DNA of 64,000 nucleotides. Origin: VAZQ01 sp963817015. Its GTDB lineage: Bacteria; Pseudomonadota; Alphaproteobacteria; Rhizobiales; Xanthobacteraceae. The notes below the pieces were generated by a model. That model saw only the letters and a program-made list of their open reading frames with translations. It was not told where the DNA came from and did not search any database. Below are positions 10,161 through 18,779 of this stretch, one piece after another. Both the position numbers and the translations under genes were made by a program. Position 1 is the stretch's first letter, and each line of letters opens with the position of its first letter. The stretch lies in assembly GCA_963817015.1 (NCBI GenBank), contig CAWFMV010000014.1, positions 186,001-250,000 on the forward strand, read 5' to 3'.

Positions 10161-11432
10161 TTATCGTGTGGCCGCCGCCGGCATATGCGTTTGCTTGCTC
10201 AGCTCCGTCGCGCCTCTGAGCAGAATCGCGACATAAACCGCGACCATGGCGATGACGCCAAGCGGAATGGATGTCGCCAAGGCAATCCCGCGCGCGGCGA
10301 TCGGCATCAGCCAGAATCCGGCGAGGAGAGTTTTTTCCCAAGGCCGCCACCCCTGCGCCAAGCCATCGGACGCCAGGAAGGCCATCGCAGGGGCGAGGAT
10401 CATCATGTCGTAGTCGTAACCGTATGGTGACGCCAACATGGCCGACAGACAGAGCGCAGAAGCCTTGAGTGCAAAGGATGCGGCGCTGCGCCACAGCCAG
10501 ATCAGCGTCGCGCCGACTACCAGTGTGACGGCAGCCTGCAGCATGTAGGCGACCGCGATCGATCCGCCCCACATGCGCGCCCAGGAGAACGCGCTCTGGA
10601 TCTTGTGCCAGCCGGGATCGCCAGCTTCCAGCACGACGGTTCGCGTGAATTGGGTCGAGGCCGCAAATGCTTCCCACACTTGTGGGCCGAACACGATGGT
10701 GGCGAGCAGCACCAGCAACATTGCGGTCGTGGCTGCGGCTGCGAATGTGCGCCAGCGTCCGGTTGCCGCCAGCACGAATGGCACCATCAATCCAAACTGC
10801 GGCTTATAGACGAGAAGCCCGAACAGAATGCCGGCCCCGATGGGGCGGCGATCAAGCGTGACGAGTGCGGCGCCCATGAGGGCTGCGCTGAGGAAGCCGT
10901 TGTGGCCGTGGCTGAGATTGACGAACACGGCGGGAAAGGCGGCGGCCAGCAGCAATGCCAGAGCGGGGACAGTGCGATTGTCGTCGTTGGTGCCGCCGCC
11001 GATCGGCGCGGCTGCAAGAATGGCACGGATGGAAGCGAGATAGAGCAGGAAGGTCGCGATCTGCCACACCGCCAGCGCGAGCCCATAGGGCAACAACGCA
11101 AGCCCTGCCGCCACGAACAGGAAGAATGGCGGATAGTGCCAGCCGTAGAAGGGCGTGTCGGGACCGAAGATCGCCTGCTCGCGCGCATATTGCAGGGCAG
11201 GGTCGAACGGGGCCTGCGGCTTGCCTTCGAGCACGTAGGTGCCGGCCGCGTACACATTGGAGAAATCGGTCCCCAGCGGCCGCCCCAGCGCATCGACGGG
11301 CCCGTTCGCCGTGACAACGAGATAGCCGACGGCAACCGCATAGGCGCAGATGAGCGCGACCGCGATACGCCGCACGCGCTCATAGGTGAGCCAATCACCC
11401 GTCCTCAGGATGTTTAAGACGCCTGCGTGCAT
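10161..11432 (-). CDS. GT87-family (DUF2029) membrane glycosyltransferase-like protein
   Basis: Polytopic inner-membrane protein of 423 residues with about ten hydrophobic segments. After the first helix, the loop motif GTDFSNVYAAG followed by YGWHYPPFFLF is characteristic of GT-C fold GT87/DUF2029 proteins. In that family the D(F/Y) pair of the first periplasmic loop is the presumed catalytic site. Relatives are polyprenyl-phosphate-dependent mannosyltransferases. The acceptor here is unknown. It is transcribed divergently from the aminotransferase across a 190-base gap. Confidence 0.8.
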   Translation of the reverse strand: MHAGVLNILRTGDWLTYERVRRIAVALICAYAVAVGYLVVTANGPVDALGRPLGTDFSNVYAAGTYVLEGKPQAPFDPALQYAREQAIFGPDTPFYGWHYPPFFLFVAAGLALLPYGLALAVWQIATFLLYLASIRAILAAAPIGGGTNDDNRTVPALALLLAAAFPAVFVNLSHGHNGFLSAALMGAALVTLDRRPIGAGILFGLLVYKPQFGLMVPFVLAATGRWRTFAAAATTAMLLVLLATIVFGPQVWEAFAASTQFTRTVVLEAGDPGWHKIQSAFSWARMWGGSIAVAYMLQAAVTLVVGATLIWLWRSAASFALKASALCLSAMLASPYGYDYDMMILAPAMAFLASDGLAQGWRPWEKTLLAGFWLMPIAARGIALATSIPLGVIAMVAVYVAILLRGATELSKQTHMPAAATR

Positions 11433-11621
11433 GCCCTGCGTCGGCGCTCCGTCAAGTTGTGAGCGCTAACATGGCAGCCTTGCCCGGGGGTTAATCTGGC
11501 CGCCTGGCGGGAATCGGTGGTTCACGAACGGTTCATGGGTGGTGATGGCGCTTGCTGTAGGGGCCAGGGGCCATTAGGACATCGGCGCAACCCTGGTTCC
11601 ACTTGGCAAAAGGAGGTTCCC

Positions 11622-12827
11622 GTGGCCTTTCTCGCGGACTCGCTGCAGCGCATCAAGCCTTCCGCCACCATCGCGGTGACGGATATGGCGCGCGCGCTCA
11701 AAGCGGCTGGCCGCGACATCATTGGCCTCGGGGTCGGCGAGCCTGACTTCGATACGCCGGACCACATCAAGCAGGCGGCCATTGCGGCGATCCAGGGCGG
11801 CAAGGCGTCCAAGTACACCGCGGTCGACGGCATTCCCGAGCTCAAGGCTGCGATTGCGCGCAAGTTCAAGCGGGAGAACGAGCTCGACTACAAGCCCAGC
11901 CAGATCATCGTCGGCACTGGCGGCAAGCAGGTGCTGTTCAACGCCCTGATGGCGACGCTCAATCCGGGCGACGAGGTGATCATCCCGGCTCCTTATTGGG
12001 TCAGCTATCCTGACATTGTACTCCTGGCGGGCGCGACACCGGTGGCGGTGCCGGCCCGCCTCGAGGACGGCTTCAAGATCAAGCCGGAGGCGCTCGAGCG
12101 CGCGATCACCAAGAACACCAAGTGGCTGATCTTCAATTCGCCGTCGAACCCGACCGGTGCGGCCTACACGCGCGACGAGGTGAAGGCGATCACCGAGGTT
12201 CTGATGCGGCATCCGCACGTCTGGGTGCTGTCGGACGACATGTACGAGCACCTCGTCTACGACGAATTCGAGTTCTTCAGCCCGGCGCAGGTCGAGCCTG
12301 GGCTCTACGAGCGCACGCTCACGCTCAACGGCGTATCGAAAGCTTATTGCATGACCGGCTGGCGCATCGGCTATGCGGGTGGACCGGAGCATCTGATCAA
12401 GGCAATGGCGACGCTGCAGTCGCAGTCGACCACCAACGCCAACGCCGCCGCGCAGTGGGCCTCGGTCGCTGCGCTCGACGGGCCGCAGGATTTCATTCCG
12501 AAGCACAACAGTGTCTTCAAGGAGCGGCGTGACCTGTGCGTCTCCATGCTCAACCAGGCCAAGGGGCTGCGTTGCCCGAAGCCGGAGGGGGCGTTCTACG
12601 TCTATCCGTCCTGCGCGGAAACGATCGGGCGCACGTCGCCGTCAGGCAAAAAGCTCGAGAGCGACCAGGACTTCGTTACCGAGCTGCTCGCGGCCGAGGG
12701 AGTTGCGGTGGTGCAGGGCACGGCCTTCGGGGTCGGGCCCGCGTTCCGCGTGTCCTATGCGGTGGAGACGAGCCAGGTCGAGGAAGCCTGCCGGCGCATC
12801 CAGCGCTTCTGCGGCAACTTGAAGTAA
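11622..12827 (+). CDS. aspC: Aspartate/aromatic aminotransferase (class I, PLP-dependent)
   Basis: Fold-type I transaminase of 401 residues that moves an amino group between aspartate and 2-oxoglutarate (subgroup I-gamma, as in rhizobia). Visible features are GLGVGEPDFDTPDHIK near residue 35, NSPSNPTGAAY around the PLP-phosphate region, the Schiff-base lysine in NGVSKAYCMTGWRIGYAGG and the substrate carboxylate arginine in FRVSYA near the C-terminus. I use the GTG at 11622, which has AGGAGG six bases upstream. The open frame extends upstream to an ATG at 11517 but without homology. It is probably a single-gene transcript. Confidence 0.93.
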   Translation: MAFLADSLQRIKPSATIAVTDMARALKAAGRDIIGLGVGEPDFDTPDHIKQAAIAAIQGGKASKYTAVDGIPELKAAIARKFKRENELDYKPSQIIVGTGGKQVLFNALMATLNPGDEVIIPAPYWVSYPDIVLLAGATPVAVPARLEDGFKIKPEALERAITKNTKWLIFNSPSNPTGAAYTRDEVKAITEVLMRHPHVWVLSDDMYEHLVYDEFEFFSPAQVEPGLYERTLTLNGVSKAYCMTGWRIGYAGGPEHLIKAMATLQSQSTTNANAAAQWASVAALDGPQDFIPKHNSVFKERRDLCVSMLNQAKGLRCPKPEGAFYVYPSCAETIGRTSPSGKKLESDQDFVTELLAAEGVAVVQGTAFGVGPAFRVSYAVETSQVEEACRRIQRFCGNLK

Positions 12828-12989
12828 GACTAAGAAAATTCGCGGCCGCGGAAGGTTAACACACAGGTCTCAATTTTTTTGAGGCTGATCAAGGTTGGCT
12901 TGCGACTTGCGGGCAAAAGTTCCGTATTATGCAACGGAGTCTCGGGCCAGCCGGGCCCGCGACGTTGCGTGAACGCAGGAGGGGTTTCT

Positions 12990-13472
12990 ATGTCAAAGGC
13001 AATCGGGGCTGGGCTGGCTCTCGCCGTCATGTTGTTGGCGCCGGCTGCTGCTCAAGCGCAGGTCAAGGCTGGTGTTCTGGCCTGTGACGTATCGGGCGGT
13101 TTCGGCTGGGTGCTCGGGTCAAGCAAGAGCGTGTCCTGCATCTTTACGCCGGACGTGCCCGGGCCGACCGAAGGCTATGTGGGCGTGATCAACAAGTTCG
13201 GGCTCGATATCGGCGTGACCACCCGGCAAAGCATGGTGTGGGGAGTGTTCGCCCCGTCGGCCGGCCCGATGCGCGGTGCGCTCGCCGGCAGCTATGTCGG
13301 CGCGACCGGCGAGGCGACTTTCGCCGTGGGTCTCGGCGCCAATGTGCTGGTCGGCGGCTCGAACCGCTCGGTCGCGTTGCAGCCGGTTTCGGTCACCGGC
13401 CAGACCGGCATCAACATTGCGGCCGGCGTTGCCGACCTGCAGCTGCGGCCGGCGGGCGGTCCACGCCGCTAG
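12990..13472 (+). CDS. DUF992-family secreted protein
   Basis: Predicted exported protein of 160 residues with a signal peptide ending at AAAQAQ (about residue 24). The mature part has two cysteines (LACDVSGGFGWVLG and SVSCIFTP), probably forming a disulfide, and glycine-rich repeats ending LQLRPAGG. This is the DUF992 family, common and uncharacterised in Rhizobiales. The start at ATG 12990 is set by AGGAGGGG just upstream. A possible promoter (TTGCGA at 12900, TATTAT at 12925, 19-base spacer) precedes it. The stop codon TAG is also the first three bases of a palindromic repeat. Confidence 0.85.
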   Translation: MSKAIGAGLALAVMLLAPAAAQAQVKAGVLACDVSGGFGWVLGSSKSVSCIFTPDVPGPTEGYVGVINKFGLDIGVTTRQSMVWGVFAPSAGPMRGALAGSYVGATGEATFAVGLGANVLVGGSNRSVALQPVSVTGQTGINIAAGVADLQLRPAGGPRR

Positions 13473-13544
13473 TGGTCCAATTCTAACATTCGCATCCCTT
13501 CTCGGCGGGCTCTCTTGCGAATATTAGAATCAAAAGACCACTAG
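13470..13544. repeat. Palindromic intergenic repeat, first of two tandem hairpins
   Basis: Imperfect inverted repeat with arms at 13470-13494 and 13516-13543. Both arms start TAGTGGTC and end in a CATTCGCA/TATTCGCA block, with a loop of about 21 bases. It begins exactly at the stop codon of the DUF992 gene and could act as a transcription terminator or 3' stabiliser. Confidence 0.75.
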
Positions 13545-13557
13545 CAAGTATAGGTTT

Positions 13558-13636
13558 CTAGTGGAGCTTTGGATTTGACATTCGCTTTGCGGGCCTGCGG
13601 CTAGGTGGGTAGCGAATGTCAAATCCGCTCCACTGG
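13558..13636. repeat. Palindromic intergenic repeat, second tandem hairpin
   Basis: Inverted repeat with arms 13559-13586 and 13611-13636. Apart from a two- to three-base bulge, the arms match over TAGTGGAGC and GGATTTGACATTCGCT. It shares the outer TAGTGG and inner CATTCGC blocks with the hairpin just upstream, so the two are probably copies of one element family. Confidence 0.75.
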
Positions 13637-13701
13637 CAGCGCAATCTCAGACAGTACAGCACGGCCGCCGCGATCGGCGGCCGTTTGCTTTCATGCAAGG
13701 C

Positions 13702-15016
13702 CTATGAAGCGGCGAGCGTCGACACGATGCGCTCATATTTGCCGCCCGTCGTCCGCGGCATCGCGTCCACGCTCGAAAGCGTGAGTGAGACGGGGCGCCC
13801 GAGCAGATTTGCGAAATAGGTTTCGAGGCCCGTGCGATCGGCTGGTGCTGCGCTCGCGGGCACATAGACGAATTCAATCGAACTCGGCTCTCGGCTGGCG
13901 AATCTGGAACTGCGTCGCCGCGACGTACCGCAGCACGCTCGCGGCCGGGATGGCGCTCTGCCAGACGCGCTTGCCGCTCGCCGTCACCAGCGCGTTGCGC
14001 TGCCGTCCCTCGATCCGTTGCAGTCGCATGAAGGCTCTGCCGGACGGAGAGGCTTCCGCGGAAGTCGCGTAGTCGCCGATCTCGTAGCGGATGAAGGGCG
14101 TCGCAAAGTTATAGAGGCTGGTGAGGATCACCCGGCCGGTCTCGCCCGGCTCGACCGGCTGGTCGTCGTCGTCGAGCAATTCGACCATCACGTTCTCCTC
14201 GCAAACCAGAAGAGTGCCGTCATCGGGCGATTGCAGCGCAACCGCCCCCATCTCGCTGCAGCCATAGATCTGTGCGAGCTCGCAGCCGAAGGTCTGGCAC
14301 ACCAGCTCGCTCGCATCATCGCTCACGACCTCGCTGATTGCGACCAGTCCCTTGAGTCCGAGCTCCGCGATCCGCCTGGCGTCAGGGTGGCTGGCAAGCT
14401 CCTGGGCCACCGACGGAAAGGTGAGGAGATATTTGGGGCGATGACGGACCAGCCACGCGATCATGTTGGCGGTCGAGGTGCGCAGGTCGAGCGAATAGTG
14501 CGGCGCCGGACGGCCCGGATAGGACCATTGCATCTCGACCTTGCCGTTCGGAAAGCCGCGGTCGTTCATCGTGTAGTGGCGGATGCTGGCCATGGGGGCG
14601 GCATCGTCGTAGCCCCACCAGCGATAGAGGCGCTGCATCAGGCAGGCGTCGGCGATGCGCACCAGTGCGCAAATCCGGAATGTCATGCCGCTTGCGCCAG
14701 TGGTGCCGGAGCTGCGACGGATGGTCACTTCCCCGATGTCGGGCGGCAGCTCGGCCGGATTGATGCAGTCGATGTCGCGCTCGACATCTTCCCGCCGCAG
14801 GATTGGCACCTCGCGCCACCGCTGCAGGTCTGGTGTGTCGCCGGTGCGGAACAGGGGCGCCAATCGGTCGCGATAGAACGGCGAATTGGTGCGCGCAAAG
14901 GTGACAAGGCGTCTCAGCAATGCATCGCGGTAGGCGTTGAGCGTGTTGCGCGGCATCCGTTCGGTGCGAGCGAGGTTCTCGGCAAAGCGGCTGTAGACGT
15001 CGTCGCCCTCGCTCAT
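13702..15016 (-). pseudogene. CapK/phenylacetate-CoA-ligase-like adenylate-forming enzyme, C-terminal frameshift
   Basis: Member of the PaaK/CapK branch of adenylate-forming enzymes, about 437 residues when joined. It has the phosphate-binding loop RRSSGTTGASG, the motif IYGCSEMGAVA and the hinge region FIRYEIGDYA. The main frame stops at RAEFD near 13874. The coding signal then continues one frame over as EFVYVPASAAP, through a GGKYERI end, to TAG at 13702. Removing one T in GATTGAATTC near 13876 restores one frame. The substrate is unknown. PaaK relatives activate aryl-acetates, and CapK relatives work in capsule assembly. It stands alone and opposite to the EF-G paralogue. Confidence 0.8.
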
Positions 15017-15283
15017 TGGCCTTTGCGATCCCTTGGCGTTCCTTGGCAACCCGTGAAAGCCAGACCATCTGGCGGCATGCATTCCCCTCATCGCATAGGA
15101 GAATGCGCCCATCGTTTGGTCGATGGGGACCTTCCGGTCGGCTGGTATCCTAGCATTGTCGCGCTGCGGGAGGGCGTTTCGATCCTTATGAAACTCTTGC
15201 CAATCTCCGCGCTGGCTGAGACGATAGTTGACCGGCCCAGGATTTAGACAAGGCCGCATCTCAACGCGGAAGGGAGGCGGAAC

Positions 15284-17341
15284 ATGGCACAGAACGGCAC
15301 AAGAGCGACGGGTCCCCGGTGCATCGCGCTGGTGGGCCCGTTCCAAAGCGGCAAGACTACGCTGATGGAGGCGATCCTCACGCGCACTGGCGCGGTTCAG
15401 CGACAAGGGACCGTGGAGGCCGGCACGACTGTCGGCGATGGCAGCAAGGAAGCGCGCCATCATCTCATGAGCGTCGAGCTCTCGGCCGCCACCACAACTT
15501 TCATGGGCGAGAGCTTCACCTTCATCGATTGCCCTGGCTCGGTCGAGTTCGCGCATGACATGCGCGCGGCGCTGCCGGCCGTTGATGCCGCGGTCGTCGT
15601 CTGCGAGATGGACGAGAAAAAGGTGCCGCAGCTGCAGCTCATCCTGCGCGAGCTCGAAGACCAGAAGATTCCGCACTTCCTGTTCCTCAACAAGATCGAC
15701 AAGGCCAATTCCACGATTCACGATGTGCTCAGGCTGTTGCAGCCGGCCTCGCGGCTGAAGCTGCTGTTGCGCCAGATCCCGACCTTCTCGGGCGACCTCA
15801 TCACCGGCTTCGTCGATCTCGCGCTCGAACGTGCGTTCGTCTACAAGGAGCACGCTCCCTCACAGGTCATTCCGCTTGAAGGCGACGCGCTCGATCAGGA
15901 AAAGACCGCCCGCTTCTCCATGCTGGAGACGCTCGCCGACCACGACGACGAGCTGATGGAGCAGCTGCTCGGCGACATCCAGCCGCCTGCCGACAAGGTG
16001 TTCGACGATCTGGGCAAGGAGGTGCGCGATGGGCTCGTGTGCCCGATCCTGATCGGGGCGGCCAGCCGCACCAACGGCGTGTTGCGGCTGCTCAAGGCGA
16101 TCCGCCACGAGGCGCCCGATGTCGCCACGACCGCGAAGCGCATCGGGGTGAAGCCCGGCGCCGACTGCGTCGCCTATGTGATGAAGAGCATGCACACCAG
16201 CCATGGCGGCAAGATGTCGATCGTGCGCGTGCTGAGCGGGCAGATCCCGGACAGCTCGACCTTCATCACGCCCGAGCGCGAGGCCGGTCGCGTCGCCGGC
16301 ATCTTCAAGCTCCTGGGCCAGACCACCGAGAAGCGCGGGCCGGCTGCCGCCGGCGAGACGGTGGCGCTGGGCAAGCTCGACCATGCCAATACGGGCGACA
16401 CATTGACGCTCGGGAAACAGGCCCACGCCGATCTCCTGAAGGTGGAGGCCCTGCCGCCAGTGCTGTCGCTTGCGATCGCCGCCAAGGAGCGCAAGGACGA
16501 CGTCAAGCTCGGCCAGGCGCTGCACAAGCTGGTCGAGGAGGATCCTTCGCTGTCGGTGGTGCACAACGCGGAGGCGCACGAGGTCGTGGCTTGGGGCCAG
16601 GGCGAGATGCATCTGCGCGTTGCGAGTGAGCGGCTTGCCGATCGCTTCGGCGTTGCGGTTGCGACGCGCAAGCCGACGGTGGGCTATCGCGAGACCATCA
16701 AGAAAGGCATCGTGCAGCGCGGCCGTCACAAGAAGCAGTCGGGCGGTCACGGTCAGTACGGTGACGTGGTGGTCGACATCAAGCCTTTGCCGCGCGGCTC
16801 GGGCTTCCAGTTCAACGAGGAGATCAAGGGCGGCGTCGTGCCGCGCAACTACATCCCGTCGGTGGAGGAGGGCGTGGCGGACGCGCTCAAGCACGGACCG
16901 CTCGGCTTCCAGGTCGTCGATATCTCGGTGAAGCTGATCGACGGCTCCTATCACACCGTCAACTCCTCCGACATGGCGTTCCAGCTCGCCGGCCGGCTCG
17001 CCATCCACGAAGGCCTGCCGCAATGTCAGCCGGTGCTGCTTGAGCCGATCTATCAGGTCGAGATCGTTGTTCCGAGCGAGGCCACCGCCAAGATGAACGC
17101 CCTGATGTCCGGGCGGCGCGGCCAGATCCTCGGCTTCGATACCCGCGAGGGCTGGGACGGCTGGGACGTGGTGCGCGTGCAGATGCCGGAGACGGAGATC
17201 GGCGACCTGATCGTGGAGGTGCGCTCGGCCACCGCCGGCGTCGGCAGCTACACCTGCAGGTTCGACCACATGGCGGAAGTGACCGGCCGCACCGCGGAGC
17301 AGATCGTGGCGGCCAAGAAGGCGGCTGCCGCCGCAGCGTAG
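15284..17341 (+). CDS. Elongation factor G-like translational GTPase (EF-G paralogue)
   Basis: Cytoplasmic GTPase of 685 residues. G1 is GPFQSGKT at residues 18-25, G3 appears as FIDCPGS and G4 as NKIDK near residue 137. EF-G domains II-V follow, with GHGQYGDVVV and a C-terminal MSGRRGQILGFD characteristic of domain V. It is not in a ribosomal-protein operon. The divergent G1 and sequence style suggest the second, FusA2-like EF-G of alphaproteobacteria rather than the housekeeping factor. RBS GGGAGGCGG precedes the start. Its precise ribosomal role is unknown. Confidence 0.9.
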   Translation: MAQNGTRATGPRCIALVGPFQSGKTTLMEAILTRTGAVQRQGTVEAGTTVGDGSKEARHHLMSVELSAATTTFMGESFTFIDCPGSVEFAHDMRAALPAVDAAVVVCEMDEKKVPQLQLILRELEDQKIPHFLFLNKIDKANSTIHDVLRLLQPASRLKLLLRQIPTFSGDLITGFVDLALERAFVYKEHAPSQVIPLEGDALDQEKTARFSMLETLADHDDELMEQLLGDIQPPADKVFDDLGKEVRDGLVCPILIGAASRTNGVLRLLKAIRHEAPDVATTAKRIGVKPGADCVAYVMKSMHTSHGGKMSIVRVLSGQIPDSSTFITPEREAGRVAGIFKLLGQTTEKRGPAAAGETVALGKLDHANTGDTLTLGKQAHADLLKVEALPPVLSLAIAAKERKDDVKLGQALHKLVEEDPSLSVVHNAEAHEVVAWGQGEMHLRVASERLADRFGVAVATRKPTVGYRETIKKGIVQRGRHKKQSGGHGQYGDVVVDIKPLPRGSGFQFNEEIKGGVVPRNYIPSVEEGVADALKHGPLGFQVVDISVKLIDGSYHTVNSSDMAFQLAGRLAIHEGLPQCQPVLLEPIYQVEIVVPSEATAKMNALMSGRRGQILGFDTREGWDGWDVVRVQMPETEIGDLIVEVRSATAGVGSYTCRFDHMAEVTGRTAEQIVAAKKAAAAAA

Positions 17342-17376
17342 AACGGGATAGGTTTGCACCGTTATTGAACCAATCT

Positions 17377-17450
17377 CCGTTCATTCCCGCGAAAGCGGAA
17401 TCCAGGGCCGAGAACTCGGCCAAACTGTCCGCTTCCGCGGGGACGAGCGA
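17377..17450. repeat. Degenerate copy of the TCGTCCCCGCGAAAGCGGGGAC palindrome family
   Basis: Left arm TTCATTCCCGCGAAAGCGGA (about 17380) and right arm CCGCTTCCGCGGGGACGAGC (about 17429) face each other around a short spacer. This is a diverged copy of the element found intact at 37484, 42641 and 61404. It fills part of the 353-base gap before msrP. Confidence 0.6.
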
Positions 17451-17493
17451 ATCAACCGGCGATTCAAACTATCTTGCTCTAATCAAGCATTGG

Positions 17494-17552
17494 ACCCCAA
17501 ATACAGCTTACGCGCGGGCCATCAGGCCCGCGCTCGGGTTCCTATTTGGGTT
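17494..17552. repeat. Nested hairpin upstream of msrP
   Basis: Outer stem ACCCCAAATA paired with TATTTGGGTT encloses a perfect inner stem CGCGGGCC-ATCA-GGCCCGCG at 17513-17532. It could be an intrinsic terminator or transcript structure between the EF-G paralogue and msrP. No T-run follows. Between it and msrP (17553-17694) I see only the ribosome-binding site. Confidence 0.6.
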
Positions 17553-17694
17553 CCGCGCAAGGCACACCGCCCGATTCGTCAGATACGTCGCGATGCTTCC
17601 CTTTGTTACATCACACTTTTATCCCGCAGCTGTGACTTGCCGCGAATTGGGCGTAGACTTACTTCTGCGTCATCCGATCCGGAGGAGCACTCCC

Positions 17695-18660
17695 ATGCAT
17701 GTCATTCGCCGCCGAGGCTGGGAAATCCCTGAGAGCCGCGCGACCCCTGAACACCTGTTCCTGAACCGGCGCGCCTTTCTGACTGCGACCGGGGCTGCCG
17801 CGATCACGCTGTCGCCGGAGCTCGCGCTGGCGCAACGGGTGGCCGATCTGCCGGACCCCACCGCCAGTCTCTATCCGGTCAAGCGCAACGAGAAATACGT
17901 GCTCGATCGCCCGGTTACGGACGAGAAGATCAACACCAACTACAACAATTTCTACGAGTTCAGCTCGACCAAGACGGTGGCGCGCGCCGCGCAGGCGCTC
18001 AAGCTGCGGCCATGGACGGTCAAGCTCGACGGCATGGTCGAGAAAGAGCAGACCATCGACATCGATGACCTGATCAAGAAGGTGACGCTGGAGGAGCGGC
18101 TCTATCGCCATCGCTGCGTCGAGGCCTGGTCGATGGCGATCCCGTGGTCGGGTTTCCCGATGGCGAAGCTGGTCGAGGTGGCGAAGCCGCTGTCGTCGGC
18201 GAAATACGTGCGGATGGAGACGTTCCTCGACAAGGCGATGGCGCCCGAGCAGCGCAAGACCTATTACCCGTGGCCCTATATCGAAGGGCTCACCATCGCG
18301 GAGGCCACCAACGAGCTCACCTTCATGGTGACCGGCGCCTACGGCAAGCCGGTGCCGAAGCAGATGGGCGCGCCGATCCGGCTGGCGGTGCCGTGGAAGT
18401 ATGGCTTCAAGTCGATCAAGTCGATCGTGCGCTTCACTTTCACCGATCAGCGGCCGAAGAGCTACTGGGAGGCATTGCAGTCGTCCGAATATGGCTTCTG
18501 GGCCAACGTCAATCCGCAGGTCTCGCATCCGCGCTGGAGCCAGGCGTCCGAGGAGTTCATCGGCACGAGTGAGCGCAAGCCGACGCAGCTGTTCAACGGC
18601 TACGGCGAATACGTCGCCGACCTCTACAAGGGGCTCGAGAAAGAGCGCCTGTGGACGTGA
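17695..18660 (+). CDS. msrP: Periplasmic protein-methionine-sulfoxide reductase catalytic subunit
   Basis: Molybdopterin enzyme (MsrP/YedY) that repairs oxidised methionines in periplasmic proteins, 321 residues. A twin-arginine export signal, RRAFLTATG, lies near residue 26. The molybdenum-binding cysteine is in YRHRCVEAWSMAIPW. Other family stretches are NNFYEFSSTK and the C-terminal NGYGEYVADLYKGLEKERLWT region. The ATG at 17695 is chosen for GGAGGAG ten bases upstream. The frame is open further upstream but that part is repeat sequence. The usual haem partner gene msrQ is not adjacent; a repeat and a convergent gene follow instead. Confidence 0.93.
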   Translation: MHVIRRRGWEIPESRATPEHLFLNRRAFLTATGAAAITLSPELALAQRVADLPDPTASLYPVKRNEKYVLDRPVTDEKINTNYNNFYEFSSTKTVARAAQALKLRPWTVKLDGMVEKEQTIDIDDLIKKVTLEERLYRHRCVEAWSMAIPWSGFPMAKLVEVAKPLSSAKYVRMETFLDKAMAPEQRKTYYPWPYIEGLTIAEATNELTFMVTGAYGKPVPKQMGAPIRLAVPWKYGFKSIKSIVRFTFTDQRPKSYWEALQSSEYGFWANVNPQVSHPRWSQASEEFIGTSERKPTQLFNGYGEYVADLYKGLEKERLWT

Positions 18661-18689
18661 GGTAGGCGTTGCCTTGTAGGCTTGGCTTG

Positions 18690-18779
18690 TAGGGTGGGTT
18701 GAGCGAAAGCGAAACCCACCAAAGCTTCAACGCTAATTCAGAGGTGATGGGTTTCGCTCCGCTCAACCCATCCTACCCC
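18690..18779. repeat. Inverted repeat TAGGGTGGGTTGAGCGAAAGC...TCAACCCATCCTACCC
   Basis: Two arms of about 30 bases, at 18690-18720 and 18748-18779, form a long imperfect hairpin around a 27-base loop. It lies between the convergent msrP and tctA genes. The tctA stop codon (18773-18775) lies inside the right arm. It resembles GGGTTGAGC-type repeats spread in many bacterial genomes and may serve as a bidirectional terminator. Confidence 0.75.

Noticed and set aside
12841..12850. CGCGGCCGCG palindrome after aspC as a terminator
   Set aside because: Too short to fold with a loop and no T-run follows.
13874..15853. Long minus-strand open frame of 659 codons starting inside the EF-G paralogue
   Set aside because: Only its 3' two thirds, from ATG 15016, is the CapK-like gene; the upstream part is antisense to the EF-G gene and has no protein-like features.
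15860..17359. Open frame of 499 codons antisense to the EF-G paralogue
   Set aside because: GC-rich codon bias leaves antisense frames open; composition is Arg/His/Gln-rich and the opposite strand is a clear EF-G.
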